DNA from: Luidia sarsii
Lineage: Eukaryota; Echinodermata; Asteroidea; Paxillosida; Luidiidae
NCBI GenBank assembly: GCA_949987565.1
Contig: OX465111.1
Span: 13,940,276-14,004,275 of the forward strand
Reading direction: 5' to 3'
Length of the DNA: 64,000 bases
The notes beneath the pieces were generated by a model. The model searched no databases and was not told the DNA's origin. It saw only the letters and a list, made by a program, of their open reading frames with translations. Of the stretch, positions 23,301-33,482 are shown piece after piece (position 1 is the stretch's first letter; each line of letters begins with the position of its first letter). The translations under genes were made by a program, and so were the position numbers.

Positions 23301-24411
23301 CGATGAGAGACGCACAGAAACCATATGAAAAGTTACGACAGCTTATCAATGGCGAGTTGAGTTATGATGCATCTTAAGGCTTTGTGAAATCCACCCCTGG
23401 TGAATTCTGAAGTGCGGAGAGCCGGAGGTGGGGGGGGGGACTTCTTACTCAGGATCATGTTCTCCGAGGTGAGCTGGTCCTTGGTCTCCTGGAACTCGGT
23501 CCGGAGCTGGGCCAGCTGCTGCTCGTAGGTGTCCTTCTCGGCGTCCTTGGCCTGCTGCAGTCCTACCAGCCGGTCGTTCAGGTCGGCGATGTCGTTCTGC
23601 CGCTGCTCCAGCTGCTTCTTCAGGAAGGCCACTATCTCCTTCTTGTCCGTGCCCATCTGGTCAAACTGGGCCCGGAACTCGCCGTTGGCCACCTCCAGCT
23701 CGTCGCATTTCCGCTGGTACCTGGCCATTTGCAAAACAAACCACCGAGATCAACGGGAGGCCTCTTTTTCTATATACGGGGGCTAAGTCTTATGAGATAA
23801 GACTGGAAGGTTTGCATGGTGGAGATACTAAGTGGAAGAATTGTGTTGAAGCAGCATGGTGTCACCACAAACCTTTCACCGAGTCTTATAAGGTTAGGAA
23901 CTGGTCTCAATGCTTTGGGAATTACAAACCTGTGGCGGCACATTGTGTAATCTCATTTACAAATGGGCATGGCTCTGAAAAGATCCGGTAATTCAAGACG
24001 AAGAAGTGAACTACAGGTGCCTTTGGGAGGCATTCAAACCTGCAAATTTCCACTTTCAAAGTCACACACCTCGTTCCAAGTGTGACAAAAATGCTGAAAA
24101 TGAATTCAACTGTGGGACTTTGAAGTTTGAATTGAACATAAAAGTTAATGTAATTGTTACGGACTTGGAAGGCAGGAGGAATAACAGCATTTGTGACCGT
24201 CTTCGGGCCTTGGGACGGGGAGTGTCTACGGATTGGGAACCTACCGGAACAATCTCTGCTCCAGGTCGCGTATCTGGATCAGGAAGAACTCCTTGCTGAC
24301 TTCGGTCAGGTTGGCCCCCGAGGGAGCGGAGGATGCCCTCGCCGACTTCTTGCCGCTCTTCTTGCCGCTCTTCTTCCCCTTCTTCTTCCCTCCCTTCTTC
24401 TTGGGCGGCAT
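17393..24411 (-). CDS. CFAP157: Cilia- and flagella-associated protein 157
   Basis: CFAP157 is a coiled-coil protein of motile cilia and sperm flagella acting at or near the basal body/axoneme. Eight coding exons on the minus strand: 24411-24245, 23720-23449, 22938-22785, 22055-21788, 20926-20645, 19753-19533, 18417-18216 and 17533-17393. They sum to 1,707 nt (568 aa, against about 520 in human), with all junctions GT-AG and in phase. The N-terminus is Lys-rich ([18 protein letters not shown]) and is followed by [13 protein letters not shown] and [16 protein letters not shown], strongly like the vertebrate protein. A long heptad coiled coil spans about residues 45-400. The C-terminal region holds GDLGLVPRP at about 475-483, a CFAP157 hallmark. 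Introns 3 to 7 carry distinct minisatellites. It is head to head with PIGC. Identification is confident. Confidence 0.95.
17842..18095 (+). repeat. 24-bp minisatellite in CFAP157 intron 7
   Basis: About ten units of TTTAGGCAGATGTCAACTAC plus TACA. The central eight are nearly identical and the edge units are degenerate. Because 24 is a multiple of three, it creates an artefactual open frame. Confidence 0.95.
18682..18840. mobile_element. Foldback repeat family B, copy 6 (clear palindrome)
   Basis: Complete left half (GTGATATACAAAAATGTTGC through TTAAAATTTAGTGGGCCTGA) followed by the facing inner arm (AGGAT, then CGAAACGTCAGGCCCACTAA). The inner arms of about 50 nt are near-perfect inverted repeats around GGCAGAGAAAGG. 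In CFAP157 intron 6. Confidence 0.85.
18952..19055 (+). repeat. 25-bp minisatellite
   Basis: Four units of ATGTAATGCTGTGAAGGCCA plus CCCAG, nearly identical. In CFAP157 intron 6. A fifth trace (GCTGTGAAGGCCAC) appears near 19150. Confidence 0.9.
19195..19525 (+). repeat. Degenerate minisatellite of TGACCCAGTGTAGCCCAA type
   Basis: Irregular ~20-bp units such as CTGACCCAGTGTAGCCCAAA and GTAACCCAACCTACCCCATT. The array ends 8 bp before CFAP157 exon 6. Its motif is the reverse complement of the array at 19862-20630 on the other side of that exon. Confidence 0.85.
19862..20630 (+). repeat. Minisatellite of GGGCTGCACTGGGTCAGATT type (inverted partner)
   Basis: About 20-bp basic units combined into ~40- to 60-bp blocks (GGGCTGCAATGGGTCAGGGA plus ATGCATCACTGGGTCAGATT). 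At least a dozen blocks fill most of CFAP157 intron 5. The reverse complement of its basic unit matches the array at 19195-19525 with about two mismatches per 25 bp. Confidence 0.9.
21060..21785 (+). repeat. ~65-bp minisatellite in CFAP157 intron 4
   Basis: About ten to eleven units containing GACAAGTCTACCCCCTGCCA, TGAACACATAAAGAACATAG and GAGAAAACGGTGAAAGGACT. The array runs right up to the exon 4 donor at 21787. Variation between units is mostly substitutions and 1-3 bp indels. Confidence 0.92.
22555..22775 (+). repeat. (CTGT)n-rich low-complexity tract
   Basis: TGTCTGTCTGTCTG runs mixed with a ~27-bp repeat (CAGTCTGTTGGTCTGTCAAT). In CFAP157 intron 3, ending about 10 bp from the exon 3 donor. 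Confidence 0.9.
23254..23400. mobile_element. Foldback element family C, copy 2
   Basis: Begins GGTCGATTTCATGAAACACA and ends AAGGCTTTGTGAAATCCACC. The ends are imperfect inverted repeats, and internal GTAACTTTACGATC/GTTACGACAGC also face each other. In CFAP157 intron 2. Matches 32462-32609. Confidence 0.75.
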
Positions 24412-26005
24412 CTTGGCCGGCGACGAGTACCAATGAACGAAGCTGTGATGCTACAGTGACAGTCCTCAGTGGCGGGGTAACCGGTGGCTGTACCTCTGGT
24501 TTTTTCTTTCTCAGAGCTTGATCCTTTTCATCTCACAGCACATCTTGGAGACAATATTAGTCCTTTATTAAGTCTTTAGTTTCCTTCAGCACCTGCAAAA
24601 AAAATAGAATAAATCTCAACATGAAGATGGTTGAAACCTGTTCCTTATTTGGGGGTTGAAATGTGAAGCTTGTGTGGTCTTATGAAATCTTACTTAAGTC
24701 TGGCTTAATCTTATACTTTTTAGTCATAAATAATGATATTTGCTTCATGCACGATGCCCATCATTTCATGATGTCATTACTTAGTGCAATAAACTAGAAG
24801 TATGATATATCGGATATTATAAAGTGAATGACGTAAAGTCAAGAAAAGACTGGACGAGTAGAGGCAATGAATAACACAGACTCGGGTTAGTTAGACTAAC
24901 TTAGAGTTCACCTGTGGTTAGACAAACCATGGCATGGGGACCAATGAATCATGCATTGGCTTCATCTTGATACCCATCAATTAAGTGTCAAGTGATCAAC
25001 CACACATAAACCACACAAAACATTGCCTGGTCGGTGCTCCGGTTGGGTCTCAAGCATCTAAATCCCACAAATCCCAACCCGATCCATCCCCAACTTGTTT
25101 CTTCTGTTCGTCTTCCAATTCATACGCACACGAACTAATGCAAGAAGTACATCATAGACATTAGAGTAGACACTACATCACGATTCACATGACATGACTT
25201 GTGAGTTGTGTACTTGCAAGTTGCATTGCACTGCTCCAATCAATCATTGTTGCTTATTTCGCAAAACCAACCCTTGTTTATTCACCGAAAGATCGATCCG
25301 AACCCACAAATGAAAGGACATCAGACATGCCAGACATCATAGATTTGTTACCGAAGATACTTTACCTTTTCGGCATAAACTGTTACCGTCTTTCACCGTC
25401 TGATCGTCCATTCGCACGAAACTTCACCCGCGGTAGTTGCTCATCGGCCAGTCCCTGTTGCCTGTCGCTAAGAAGCGGTAACGTCACGTAAACACACACG
25501 TCACTGGTATTACTGCAAGCATTCTCTTTACCATGCGTACAACAATCGGAGTACCAGCGCAAAAACGAGCCGTGTGTTTGCTATTTAGCTACTCAAGAAA
25601 TTAAACATGGCTGCCCCCATGGTTGTGCGGATGCATTTTCTCCCGGCACGACACATTCAATCACATTGAACGGAACAGACTACAACATCATCTTTCATTT
25701 TTAACTCAGTACAAGTGGGATCAAGAAGACAATAGCGTTCTTCACCTTTTATTCTTCTTCAATGTGAGTATTAAGCACGAACTAATTCGATGATAAACAC
25801 GGCTTTGTTTAGCAGACGACGTAGTCCGCTCGACGTAGTCAAATTAATAATATTAATAGCAAGTTTACATTGCCTTTGAGAAAGGTCCTGCTAGGATCGA
25901 AACGTCAGGCCCACTAAATTTTAGATTTTCATTTTGGTAATTTTAGTCAGTAAGCAGTTTGCAACATTTTTACCTTAAGTTTACATTGTGATTGTTTATT
26001 TTCAG
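24412..26005. promoter_or_regulatory. Shared upstream region between CFAP157 (-) and PIGC (+)
   Basis: A 1.6-kb head-to-head interval. Near 25457-25494 there is GTTGCC (half of an RFX X-box), ACGTCACG (CRE-like) and GTAAACA (forkhead/FOXJ1-type). RFX and FOXJ1 drive motile-cilium genes, so the cluster fits CFAP157. CAAT|GTGAGT at 25763/25764 may be the donor of a non-coding first PIGC exon, and the PIGC acceptor TTTTCAG ends at 26005. Sites are read as motifs only. A family B repeat lies inside at 25872-25973. Confidence 0.4.
25872..25973. mobile_element. Foldback repeat family B, copy 7
   Basis: Inner arm TTGAGAAAGGTCCTGCTAGG, then CGAAACGTCAGGCCCACTAA, and outer segment ATTTTAGTCAGTAAGCAGTT. 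A half-element just upstream of the first PIGC coding exon. Confidence 0.8.
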
Positions 26006-26032
26006 TTAGAGAACACCAAACTTCAAAGAGAT

Positions 26033-29000
26033 ATGGCTAAAGCAAAGTGGCAGAAAGTTCTGTACAAAGATCAGGGAGTGCCGGATAATTATGTGGATGC
26101 ATCCTTCTTGAGTGAATTGCGATACAAAGGTGAGGAAATAGCCCAATTAATAATAATACAAATTACAATTACAAATTACAATAGCAATACTCCAGCCTCT
26201 AGGCAATACAATAGCACTAGTAGTAGTAGTACTACTACTAGTACAGTAGTACTAGTAGTACTACAGTACTTATAATATAAGTTATACTAAAAAACTAGTA
26301 AGTACTAGTACTTTAGTAGTACTAGTACTGTAGTAGTACTACTAGTACTACTACTACAGTACTAGTAGTAGTAAAGTAGTACAGTATCCCTGGCCCACGG
26401 CCACGCCCACTGGCCACTGTCCTACAAATTGACTGAATGAGGTTAGATATTAATTTTTATTATGACATTTTTTATCCTGGGCACCATTGCCGGTCATAAA
26501 CCAGAAGGAGGTTGCTCGATGCTCATAGTCATAGTACTCATAGTTTCATAGCACAATCCTATGCACCTTGCATTTGTACTGTAGTGTACAAACTTACATT
26601 TTCTATGTTTTGAGTTTGACCATAATTATTCTTCTAAGATGGCAGCACCATGTGTCATTGCATTTAAGGTCTATTAAGTATTTATTTTTTTATTTCTTGA
26701 CTAGTACAAAACATATGTAAATGAGAAGTTTTATTCTGGTTATTTCATAATTAGTACAATACACCCATGTAAATGATTTATCAAAGGCAATTTGGCACTA
26801 TTTAAAACAAATCATTTTATCGAGTGACAATCTTCAAGTCTTGGACTTTTAAGGACCATAGAAATGTGGGACTTTGATCACATACATGTAGTATAATGTG
26901 GTTTCTTTGCCTTCTTGGTTTTCAGTTACAACGTACGAGCTGTGGTATGTAATCAGGGAGTCAGGGGTTGTGACACAGCAGATCAGCAGGTAGGCTTTCC
27001 TTCTTCTTACTTCAAAAAAAGGAGGTTGTTAACCTAGCTTGTAAACTTCTCGTTTTAAGTTTGACAAGCCTTGAAATTTAATGGAGAGCACAGAGTCTAG
27101 CTATACTCTTTGTATGTGGTATGCATTAATGAACAATATCACACTAAGGCAACAGTGCATCTCAATAGGCTACTCCACTGGTTCTTTGCAGCTCATATCA
27201 GACAAACAAAATGCATACATGTACCGGTAATTACAGCAAAAATATAGAGAAATGATTCATTCTCAGGGTCAGCCAAAGGAGGTATTGTCCGTCTCTCGAA
27301 AGTGTCAACAGCAGGTACATGGATATGTTGACAACAGTGTGATCAGGTAGACTGTTGCAGACACGCACAGTGGAATGGGTAAAGCTTTGTTTGGTTGCAG
27401 CATCTGGTATCGTGAGTTCGTGGTCGGATGATGCAGTGCCAGCATCTATCCATCCATGGCATGGGCCCTATATGAGGCAGTTGTGTGGGGATCAGTCAGT
27501 TCTGCTGTTCTAACTGATAGGGTTTTTATATTTACCGGTAGCTGCGCCTCAGCACAGGGGCCGGTGGTGTTGTGTTGCCTTGCCTTGAATCCTATACGTT
27601 ATCGGGTATTGTTTGCTGTTTTGTAAATCGTGGCTAGCGTGGCAGTTTTTATGCTACCATTGAAATGAATTTAAAATGCAGCCAACTTGTACTGTAAATG
27701 CCACAAACTGATGTTTTTAGAATAAATTCACAATAATGACTTGTACATGTACACAAATCTATTTGATTCCAATGCTTACACCTCCACTTGCTTACACCTT
27801 CATCAAAAATCTGTTGAAAAATCTGTGGCCTTTTGGCACGACATCCTGCATCATGGACTGTCATTCTCCACCATGTTGTAATCGCAAAGTCACTCTTCCC
27901 CTTGCGCGGCCCTACCTGCAGCATCTGCCTGTTTGTGGTGTTGTACATGTACATGGAGGAGGATCGGCTTTCCCCCGTCAGCCTTCTCTCGGCGACCGCC
28001 GTCCTGACCCTGCTGGGCTACATAGTCTACGATGCAGTGGATGGACAACAAGGTCGGAAGGACAGTGGCAGAACACGTGAGTAGCTTGGGAGTCTTTCAA
28101 AAAAGAAAGTTCGCACGAGCAAAGATGCAATCTTGGTGTCATTCCAATTCATTTGTGGTTCAAAAGTTGCAGTTTCGGAAGGCTTGGGTCCTTTCTCAGA
28201 CCCGGGCTATGTCTCTTTCTCGGTCTTGGTCTTGGTCCCGATCTACCAAAGTTTTGGGCTTAAACAGCTTGGGCTGGGTCTCGAAATGCATGACTTGCGT
28301 CTTAGTCTTTGTGTTTGTGTCTTCTTTGTCTTTTGCCTCTTTCACTGTTCTTGGACAACCTAGTCTTCCCTCCAACGGTATAAGACACTTGATAGATGTG
28401 AAGAAGATAGAAGCCCTTGATAGATGTCCTACAAGGATCGAACCATAAGGCCCTCTAACTATTTTCAAGATTTGAATACTGCATTGATTGAGTTGCAGCT
28501 CGCGCTATTTGTTATTACAGGCATTGATATCCAATTCTTTATCTTCCATCAGGTCGGGATGATGTAAAAAGTACCACCATCTTTGTAGCATTCGCCTACG
28601 GTTTGTCACCGATCCTGAAGACACTTACTGATACAATCAGCACAGATACTATATACGCAATGACGGTAAGTATATTAACCATTTCATATACTTATATCTG
28701 AGCATCCAGTGGAAGCAATTAAGCTGGATCTTGATTTACTTTGCATAAACTTGTGTCAGCAGAAGATGTTCCCTCTTCTGGAATGAATTCAGAATTTTGC
28801 AAACTGTGTAACAGTGTTTGAAGGAACTTTTTTTATTTCATCAAATTTAAGATTGCATTTCGATGAGGGTTTGCCCTACTCCATGTAAGCACTCCTGCAC
28901 TCCTGCACTCCAAGCACTCCTGCTTTCTAGTGCAGACGTTTTAATCACTTGACCACCAGCTGGTCGATGTCGTGTGGCAAAATTGAATATGTTTAGTGGA

Positions 29001-30944
29001 GGGTACCGCAATTGCATCGTAGATAAAATAAGATGTTTGCATCGAGGAGAATGTAATTCAATGAGGGTTTGCCCTTTGCTAAGATTGCATTACTCTACAT
29101 GTTGCAAACTGCCTTTTGCCTTTGAGGGAGGTCCTGCATGGACCAAACCATCAGGTCCTCTGAATTGGCTTTTCTCTTGTTAATGTTTACTGCTGTATTT
29201 GTTCCATCCAGGTTTTCATGCTCCTGGGTAACTTGCTTTTCCACGACTATGTGACTACGGAAACAAGGTATTAGGATTGATTTCCTTTCAACTAAAAAAA
29301 TAAGATATACTCCATTACATTCTCACCTATATGCAAACAATCATATATCTTTAAGTGTGGCTCATGAACTTGCTCTGGTTATTTTCTTCTTAGGGCAAGG
29401 AGACCAGTCTCACTTAGTGCCTCAATCTTTGCGTCGGTGTGTCTGGCGTCCCGCCTCCCCTCCACCCTCCATGCCTTTGCCACAGTCACGGTTGCAATGC
29501 AACTCTTTGCACTTTGGCCAGAGCTCCGCAGGAAACTGAAGGTAAATATTGAACTTCAAACAAAAAAGGAATGGGTTCTTCTCCTCAGAAAATCGTTTGC
29601 ATATGGAGAGGAATTTTAAAGCCAATGTCCTTCCAAGGTTGGCCTTTCTCAATCAATCAAAGGTGAACCTTTCTGAATCAATCTAAGGTTCACCTTTTTA
29701 ACATTTATCCAAGAGGGATCTTTCTCAATTGATCCAAGGTTGACCTTTCTCAATCGATCTGAGGTGGACCTTTCCCAATCACCCCAAGGTGGAACTTTCT
29801 CAATCACCCCAAGGTGGACCTTTCTCAATCGATCAAAGGTTGGCCTTTCTCAATCGATCCAAGGTGGACCTTTCTCAATCAATCCAAGGGTGACCTTTCT
29901 CAATCGATCCAAGGTGGACCTTTCTCAATCGATCAAAGATGGATTTTTCTCAATTGATCCAAGGTGGACCTTTCCCAATCACCCCAAGGTTGACCTTTCT
30001 CAATCGATCCAAGGTGGACCTTTCTCAATCAATCCGAGGTTGACCTTTCTCAATCGATCCAAGGTAGACCTTTCTCAATTGATCCAAGGTTGACCTTTCT
30101 CAATCGATCTGAGGTTGACCTTTCTCAATCGATCCAAGGTGGACCTTTCTCAATCGATCCGAGGTTGACCTTTCTCAATCAATCCAAGCTAGAACTTGTT
30201 CAATTGATCCCATCTGAACCCCTCTTTTCAATCCTAGAAGATTCTTGCTTGGTTCCAAATGTCAGGCCCTCCAACTTCTCAGTGATTTCTCGGTTAGAGC
30301 TGTAACACTTCTATATCTACTCATAGGTTCAAGTTCCACAGTCGCAGATTCCCTTGACGACGATCTCGGCCGTCTTGGCACTCCTGGCCCTGGTGTCTGT
30401 CAGTCACGTGGGAGCTATCATTTTTGTCATTGGTCACCTCACCATCACATTCCTGGTCCCTGTCTGCCTTATACGACTGCAGCTCATCAAAAAGTAAGCC
30501 TCTTGACTTTTTTTTGGGGGGGGGGGAAATGCTTTTATACTCTAATGACAGGTAGAGAAAGTAAATTGTATCAAATGGAAGCTTTCTTGGTCTCCTTTTT
30601 TTCTGTTATTATGGAATCATTTTTTTTAAGTACATTCTGTCATATTACCAGAAGCAGTCATGAGTACATTTCAATAGAAATTGAATGGTTGAATGTTAAT
30701 AGTAAATGTATGAGCAGTATTCTCAAATTTGTTTCGGCAAACATGTGTATATTGGTCTGGTGTTTTTTTTGCTGATTGATTGTTGATTGTTTTGATTCAC
30801 TGAAATTAATTTTCAGATTTCAGATATTGTGATGGATGGCAATGCACAGCAAGTTTTATTTTTATTTCAAACTTTGAAATGATCCCTGCCATTTCTTGCA
30901 GTAATATACATGGCCCGTGGGATGAAGCAGTTATCCAGCACTGA
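26033..30944 (+). CDS. PIGC: Phosphatidylinositol N-acetylglucosaminyltransferase subunit C
   Basis: PIGC is a multi-pass ER membrane subunit of the GPI-GlcNAc transferase complex, which transfers GlcNAc to phosphatidylinositol in the first step of GPI-anchor synthesis. Eight coding exons: 26033-26129, 26926-26989, 27922-28076, 28553-28665, 29212-29267, 29394-29541, 30327-30493 and 30902-30944. They sum to 843 nt (280 aa, human about 297), with all phases consistent. Conserved segments include KWQKVLY and PDNYVD near the N-terminus and [46 protein letters not shown] and [12 protein letters not shown] follow, with NIHGPWDEA at the C-terminus, which ends early compared with vertebrates. The start is the only ATG in frame before the KWQKVLY block. 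Introns contain TAG/TAC tracts and a 25-bp minisatellite. Identification is secure. Confidence 0.96.
26212..26375. repeat. TAG/TAC trinucleotide-rich tract
   Basis: About 160 bp of TAGTAGTAGTACTACTACTA-type sequence with many internal inverted repeats. In PIGC intron 1. Confidence 0.85.
28419..28462. mobile_element. Degraded family B inner arm
   Basis: GATGTCCTACAAGGATCGAA followed by CCATAAGGCCCTCTAACT corresponds to the GGTCC...GGATCGAAACGTCAGGCCC core with several changes. In PIGC intron 3. Confidence 0.5.
29099..29165. mobile_element. Degraded family B repeat
   Basis: TGTTGCAAACTGCC joined to TTGCCTTTGAGGGAGGTCCT and CATCAGGTCCTCTGAATT. Both modules are recognisable with several substitutions. 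In PIGC intron 4. Confidence 0.55.
29640..30205 (+). repeat. 25-bp minisatellite in PIGC intron 6
   Basis: About 22 units of CTTTCTCAATCGATCCAAGG plus TGGAC. The 25-bp period cycles through all three frames yet stays open, giving artefactual frames. Ends about 120 bp before PIGC exon 7 of the coding set (30327). Confidence 0.95.
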
Positions 30945-31335
30945 TGATGGCTTCCAATCATGGCGAAGAATCTTCAGCATGGAGAAGGATCCACAGATTT
31001 GTTTTCTCCATCTCAGCTATGGCTCTCAAACTGTCTCCACTTCTTGCGTCTATTGTAATGCATCGGCTATGAAAACGGAGGTATTTTACCATGGACTTGA
31101 TGGAGATTGGAGATACACTGAATTGGTTAAGACAGTGCTTTGAATCCAGTGTGAGGTCATCGCCTGGATTTCTGCTTTCCAGATGATGGACGCAGTCCCA
31201 CTGCTTTGGAAAGGAGCCCATGTTTTTTTCATGCTGCCGGAACTGGCTTTACTTGAGGTGCTGATATCTGAGCACAATGGATATTGTTCCGAGGTGACTG
31301 TCTCGTGAGACTTTTTTTGAATCTGGTCAGGCCAG

Positions 31336-31579
31336 GGGGCCAATTTCATAGAACCGCATAAGCATGAAAATCTACTAAGCAGGGAAAGTCTTCCTTGTGT
31401 AAACAGGATTACAAAACACCTTGTGACATGAAGTGAATTGCTTTTACATTGTTTTCCACTCTTCTTTAATTGGCTTGAAACGAAAGCGAAGTTTGGGTTG
31501 GCAAGATGATCCTACGAATGATGATCTTTTTTGCTTCAGCAATTTTTGATGCTTAAGCAACTCTGTGAAATTGGCTTCA
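31336..31579. mobile_element. Foldback element family D, copy 2
   Basis: Starts GGGGCCAATTTCATAGAACC with GCATAAGCA and ends TGCTTAAGCAACTCTGTGAA with ATTGGC. The inverted ends of about 28 bp have few mismatches. 244 bp with no coding capacity. Confidence 0.75.
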
Positions 31580-32424
31580 GGATGCAATCCTTAAACCTGG
31601 CGCTTCAGCAATGTACATGGTATTTTGAAGGTTCAATAAGGGTTTAATGTATAGCAATACCACTCAAAGATCTGAGGGGACTAGCATCTTTTGAGGAAGA
31701 CTCCACCTTCTGCCTGAGGACTGCACAGCTTAGGTTACAGGTCACCAGCAAGTCCAACCAGAGGCTAGTCTCATGTCAGTTTGCATGGTGGAAGTACCAA
31801 GAGGAAGGTTTGCATTGACACCATGTAACACATCTCTTTTGAGAAGGAGTGTGTCACTCCCTCTCAAAAGAGATATGTGAAATGGCGTCACTGCAAACCT
31901 ACCTCTCAGTCTCAAGTCACAGTCCAGTCAGGTTTTCGTTGCTCATTAGTGGAGTCATGCTTCCAAGGTGGTTAACTATTTCAGAGACCAACACCTATTT
32001 AGCTTGCCGGTTATTTTGTTTACCTTTCCATTATTTCATCACTTTTTGCTTAAATGTAAAAGGGACTGGTGCTGCCTGATAACTCCTCAGAAGTAGCCCC
32101 CAACTTGAGAGGACTTGGACCTTAGGACGCTCAAATTCCACAGAGAGTAATTCCACAAAGAAGACTGTATTTGTTTGGCATTAAATGCCCTTTATCCACT
32201 TACAGCGTGCAAGTCACAAGTTGTATACATAGCAAAATTCACTGTAGCTTTTAAAGCCAGGCTTTTTAGAACTACTACAGAATTAATGTGCGTTCAGTCA
32301 AACTTATTCTACTTGAGCAAAGCAACACAACAGATTTACAAAAACACTGACATCTACATTTCACATAAGTATAATCCAGAACAGTTGACAAGTCTAAAGT
32401 GTACTAAAATGCAAAGGTGGTTGT

Positions 32425-32455
32425 AAGAGCACTGGTACGTCAAGCCAGTAGTCTG
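32425..32455 (+). other. tRNA-like SINE fragment
   Basis: GTAAGAGCACTGGTACGTCA followed by AGCCAG closely matches the D-arm to anticodon part of the tRNA-like sequence at 41736-41806. Only a fragment, abutting a family C element. Confidence 0.45.
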
Positions 32456-32461
32456 GATCCT

Positions 32462-32609
32462 GCAGTTGATTTCACCAAACCCATCGTAACTTACGATCCA
32501 TAGCAAGACGATGAGCAATGCACAGAAACTATACGATGTATCACACCTTACGGTGGGTTATCCATCCAAGTTACGATGCATTGTAAGGCTTTGTGAAATC
32601 CACCCCTGG
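32462..32609. mobile_element. Foldback element family C, copy 3
   Basis: Begins TTGATTTCACCAAACCCATC and ends TGTAAGGCTTTGTGAAATCC with ACCCCTGG. Internal GTAACTTACGATCC faces AAGTTACGATGCATTG. Copy 2 is at 23254-23400; related sequence is at 10209-10450. Confidence 0.8.
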
Positions 32610-33254
32610 TCCAATTAAATTTTCTTTACCAATTTTTCAAACGTGTATATTAGAATGGTTTAAAACCTCTCAGAATGTGGTAAATTCTAATCATTAAACT
32701 TTTTGAGACACGACTTGGTGAAATAAATATTAGTCTATTTTTGAGAACTTAATTCAACCTGTCTTTTCTTTGGATTTGTTTCTATTTCAAATAGCGTTTG
32801 TCATATCCCATTCAGTATTTATAGGTTTGTCCACTGGAGAACTTTAAATTCACTGTAAACATTTATAGCACCACTGTGCTGTAGAAATAAAGCATCAATA
32901 AATGCACACACACAAACAACTTCATGAACAAGTTCTATAAGTTAGAAGGGAAATTCTAGCAAACCTTTTGTGAATTTGGCATTTTATTTATAGAGAAGTT
33001 TGATGATCAGTTACATTCGGAGAAGGTCTCAAATCATGTTTTATATTTAAAGAAAATTCATCAAACCAAGATTATAGCTTGCACATTAGTGCTATCTACA
33101 CCAAATATTTACATCACTTGAACTCATGATCACATTTTACTGATAAAAAAAGTTAGTGAAATGAGAGGAGATAGTATTCCCATTCTTTCCCCAAATGTAG
33201 CTCCCATCCCGAACCACCGAACGGCTAGAAATCTTCCAAAAACAGGCAAAAGGT

Positions 33255-33352
33255 CTGGCATTCCAATCTTTGCAGAATCCTTCTCAAAGGCAGAATTGCT
33301 CTGCCTTTAACAAATATCCTGCTAGAATCAAAACATCAGACCCTTTTAATTA
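33255..33352. mobile_element. Degraded family B palindrome
   Basis: GGTCTGGCATTCCAATCTTT...CTTCTCAAAGGCAG faces CTGCCTTTAACAAATATCCT...AACATCAGACCC. The arms still match the family but are heavily mutated, so this is an old copy. Confidence 0.6.
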
Positions 33353-33482
33353 AAAACATTTCTTGTAAGTCATAGATTTGCAAAAATTGTGTATAACTAA
33401 AAAAACACAAAGAAAGAAGATATTTCTAGTCTAATCATTCTCATTTGCACAGTCAATGAGATTCAATTTCCCCAGATTTTAG

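Larger units (their letters stand above)
30945..33482. other. PIGC 3' region and convergent intergenic interval
   Basis: No further gene is seen. Candidate plus-strand polyadenylation signals AATAAA occur at 32723, 32886 and 32897, implying a PIGC 3' untranslated region up to about 1.9 kb if used. TTTATT at about 32983 (AATAAA on the minus strand) could serve the convergent NmrA-like gene. Contains foldback elements at 31336-31579, 32462-32609 and 33255-33352. Confidence 0.45.

Noticed and set aside
26212..26375. Regulatory element in the TAG/TAC tract
   Set aside because: Simple low-complexity repeat with no further support.
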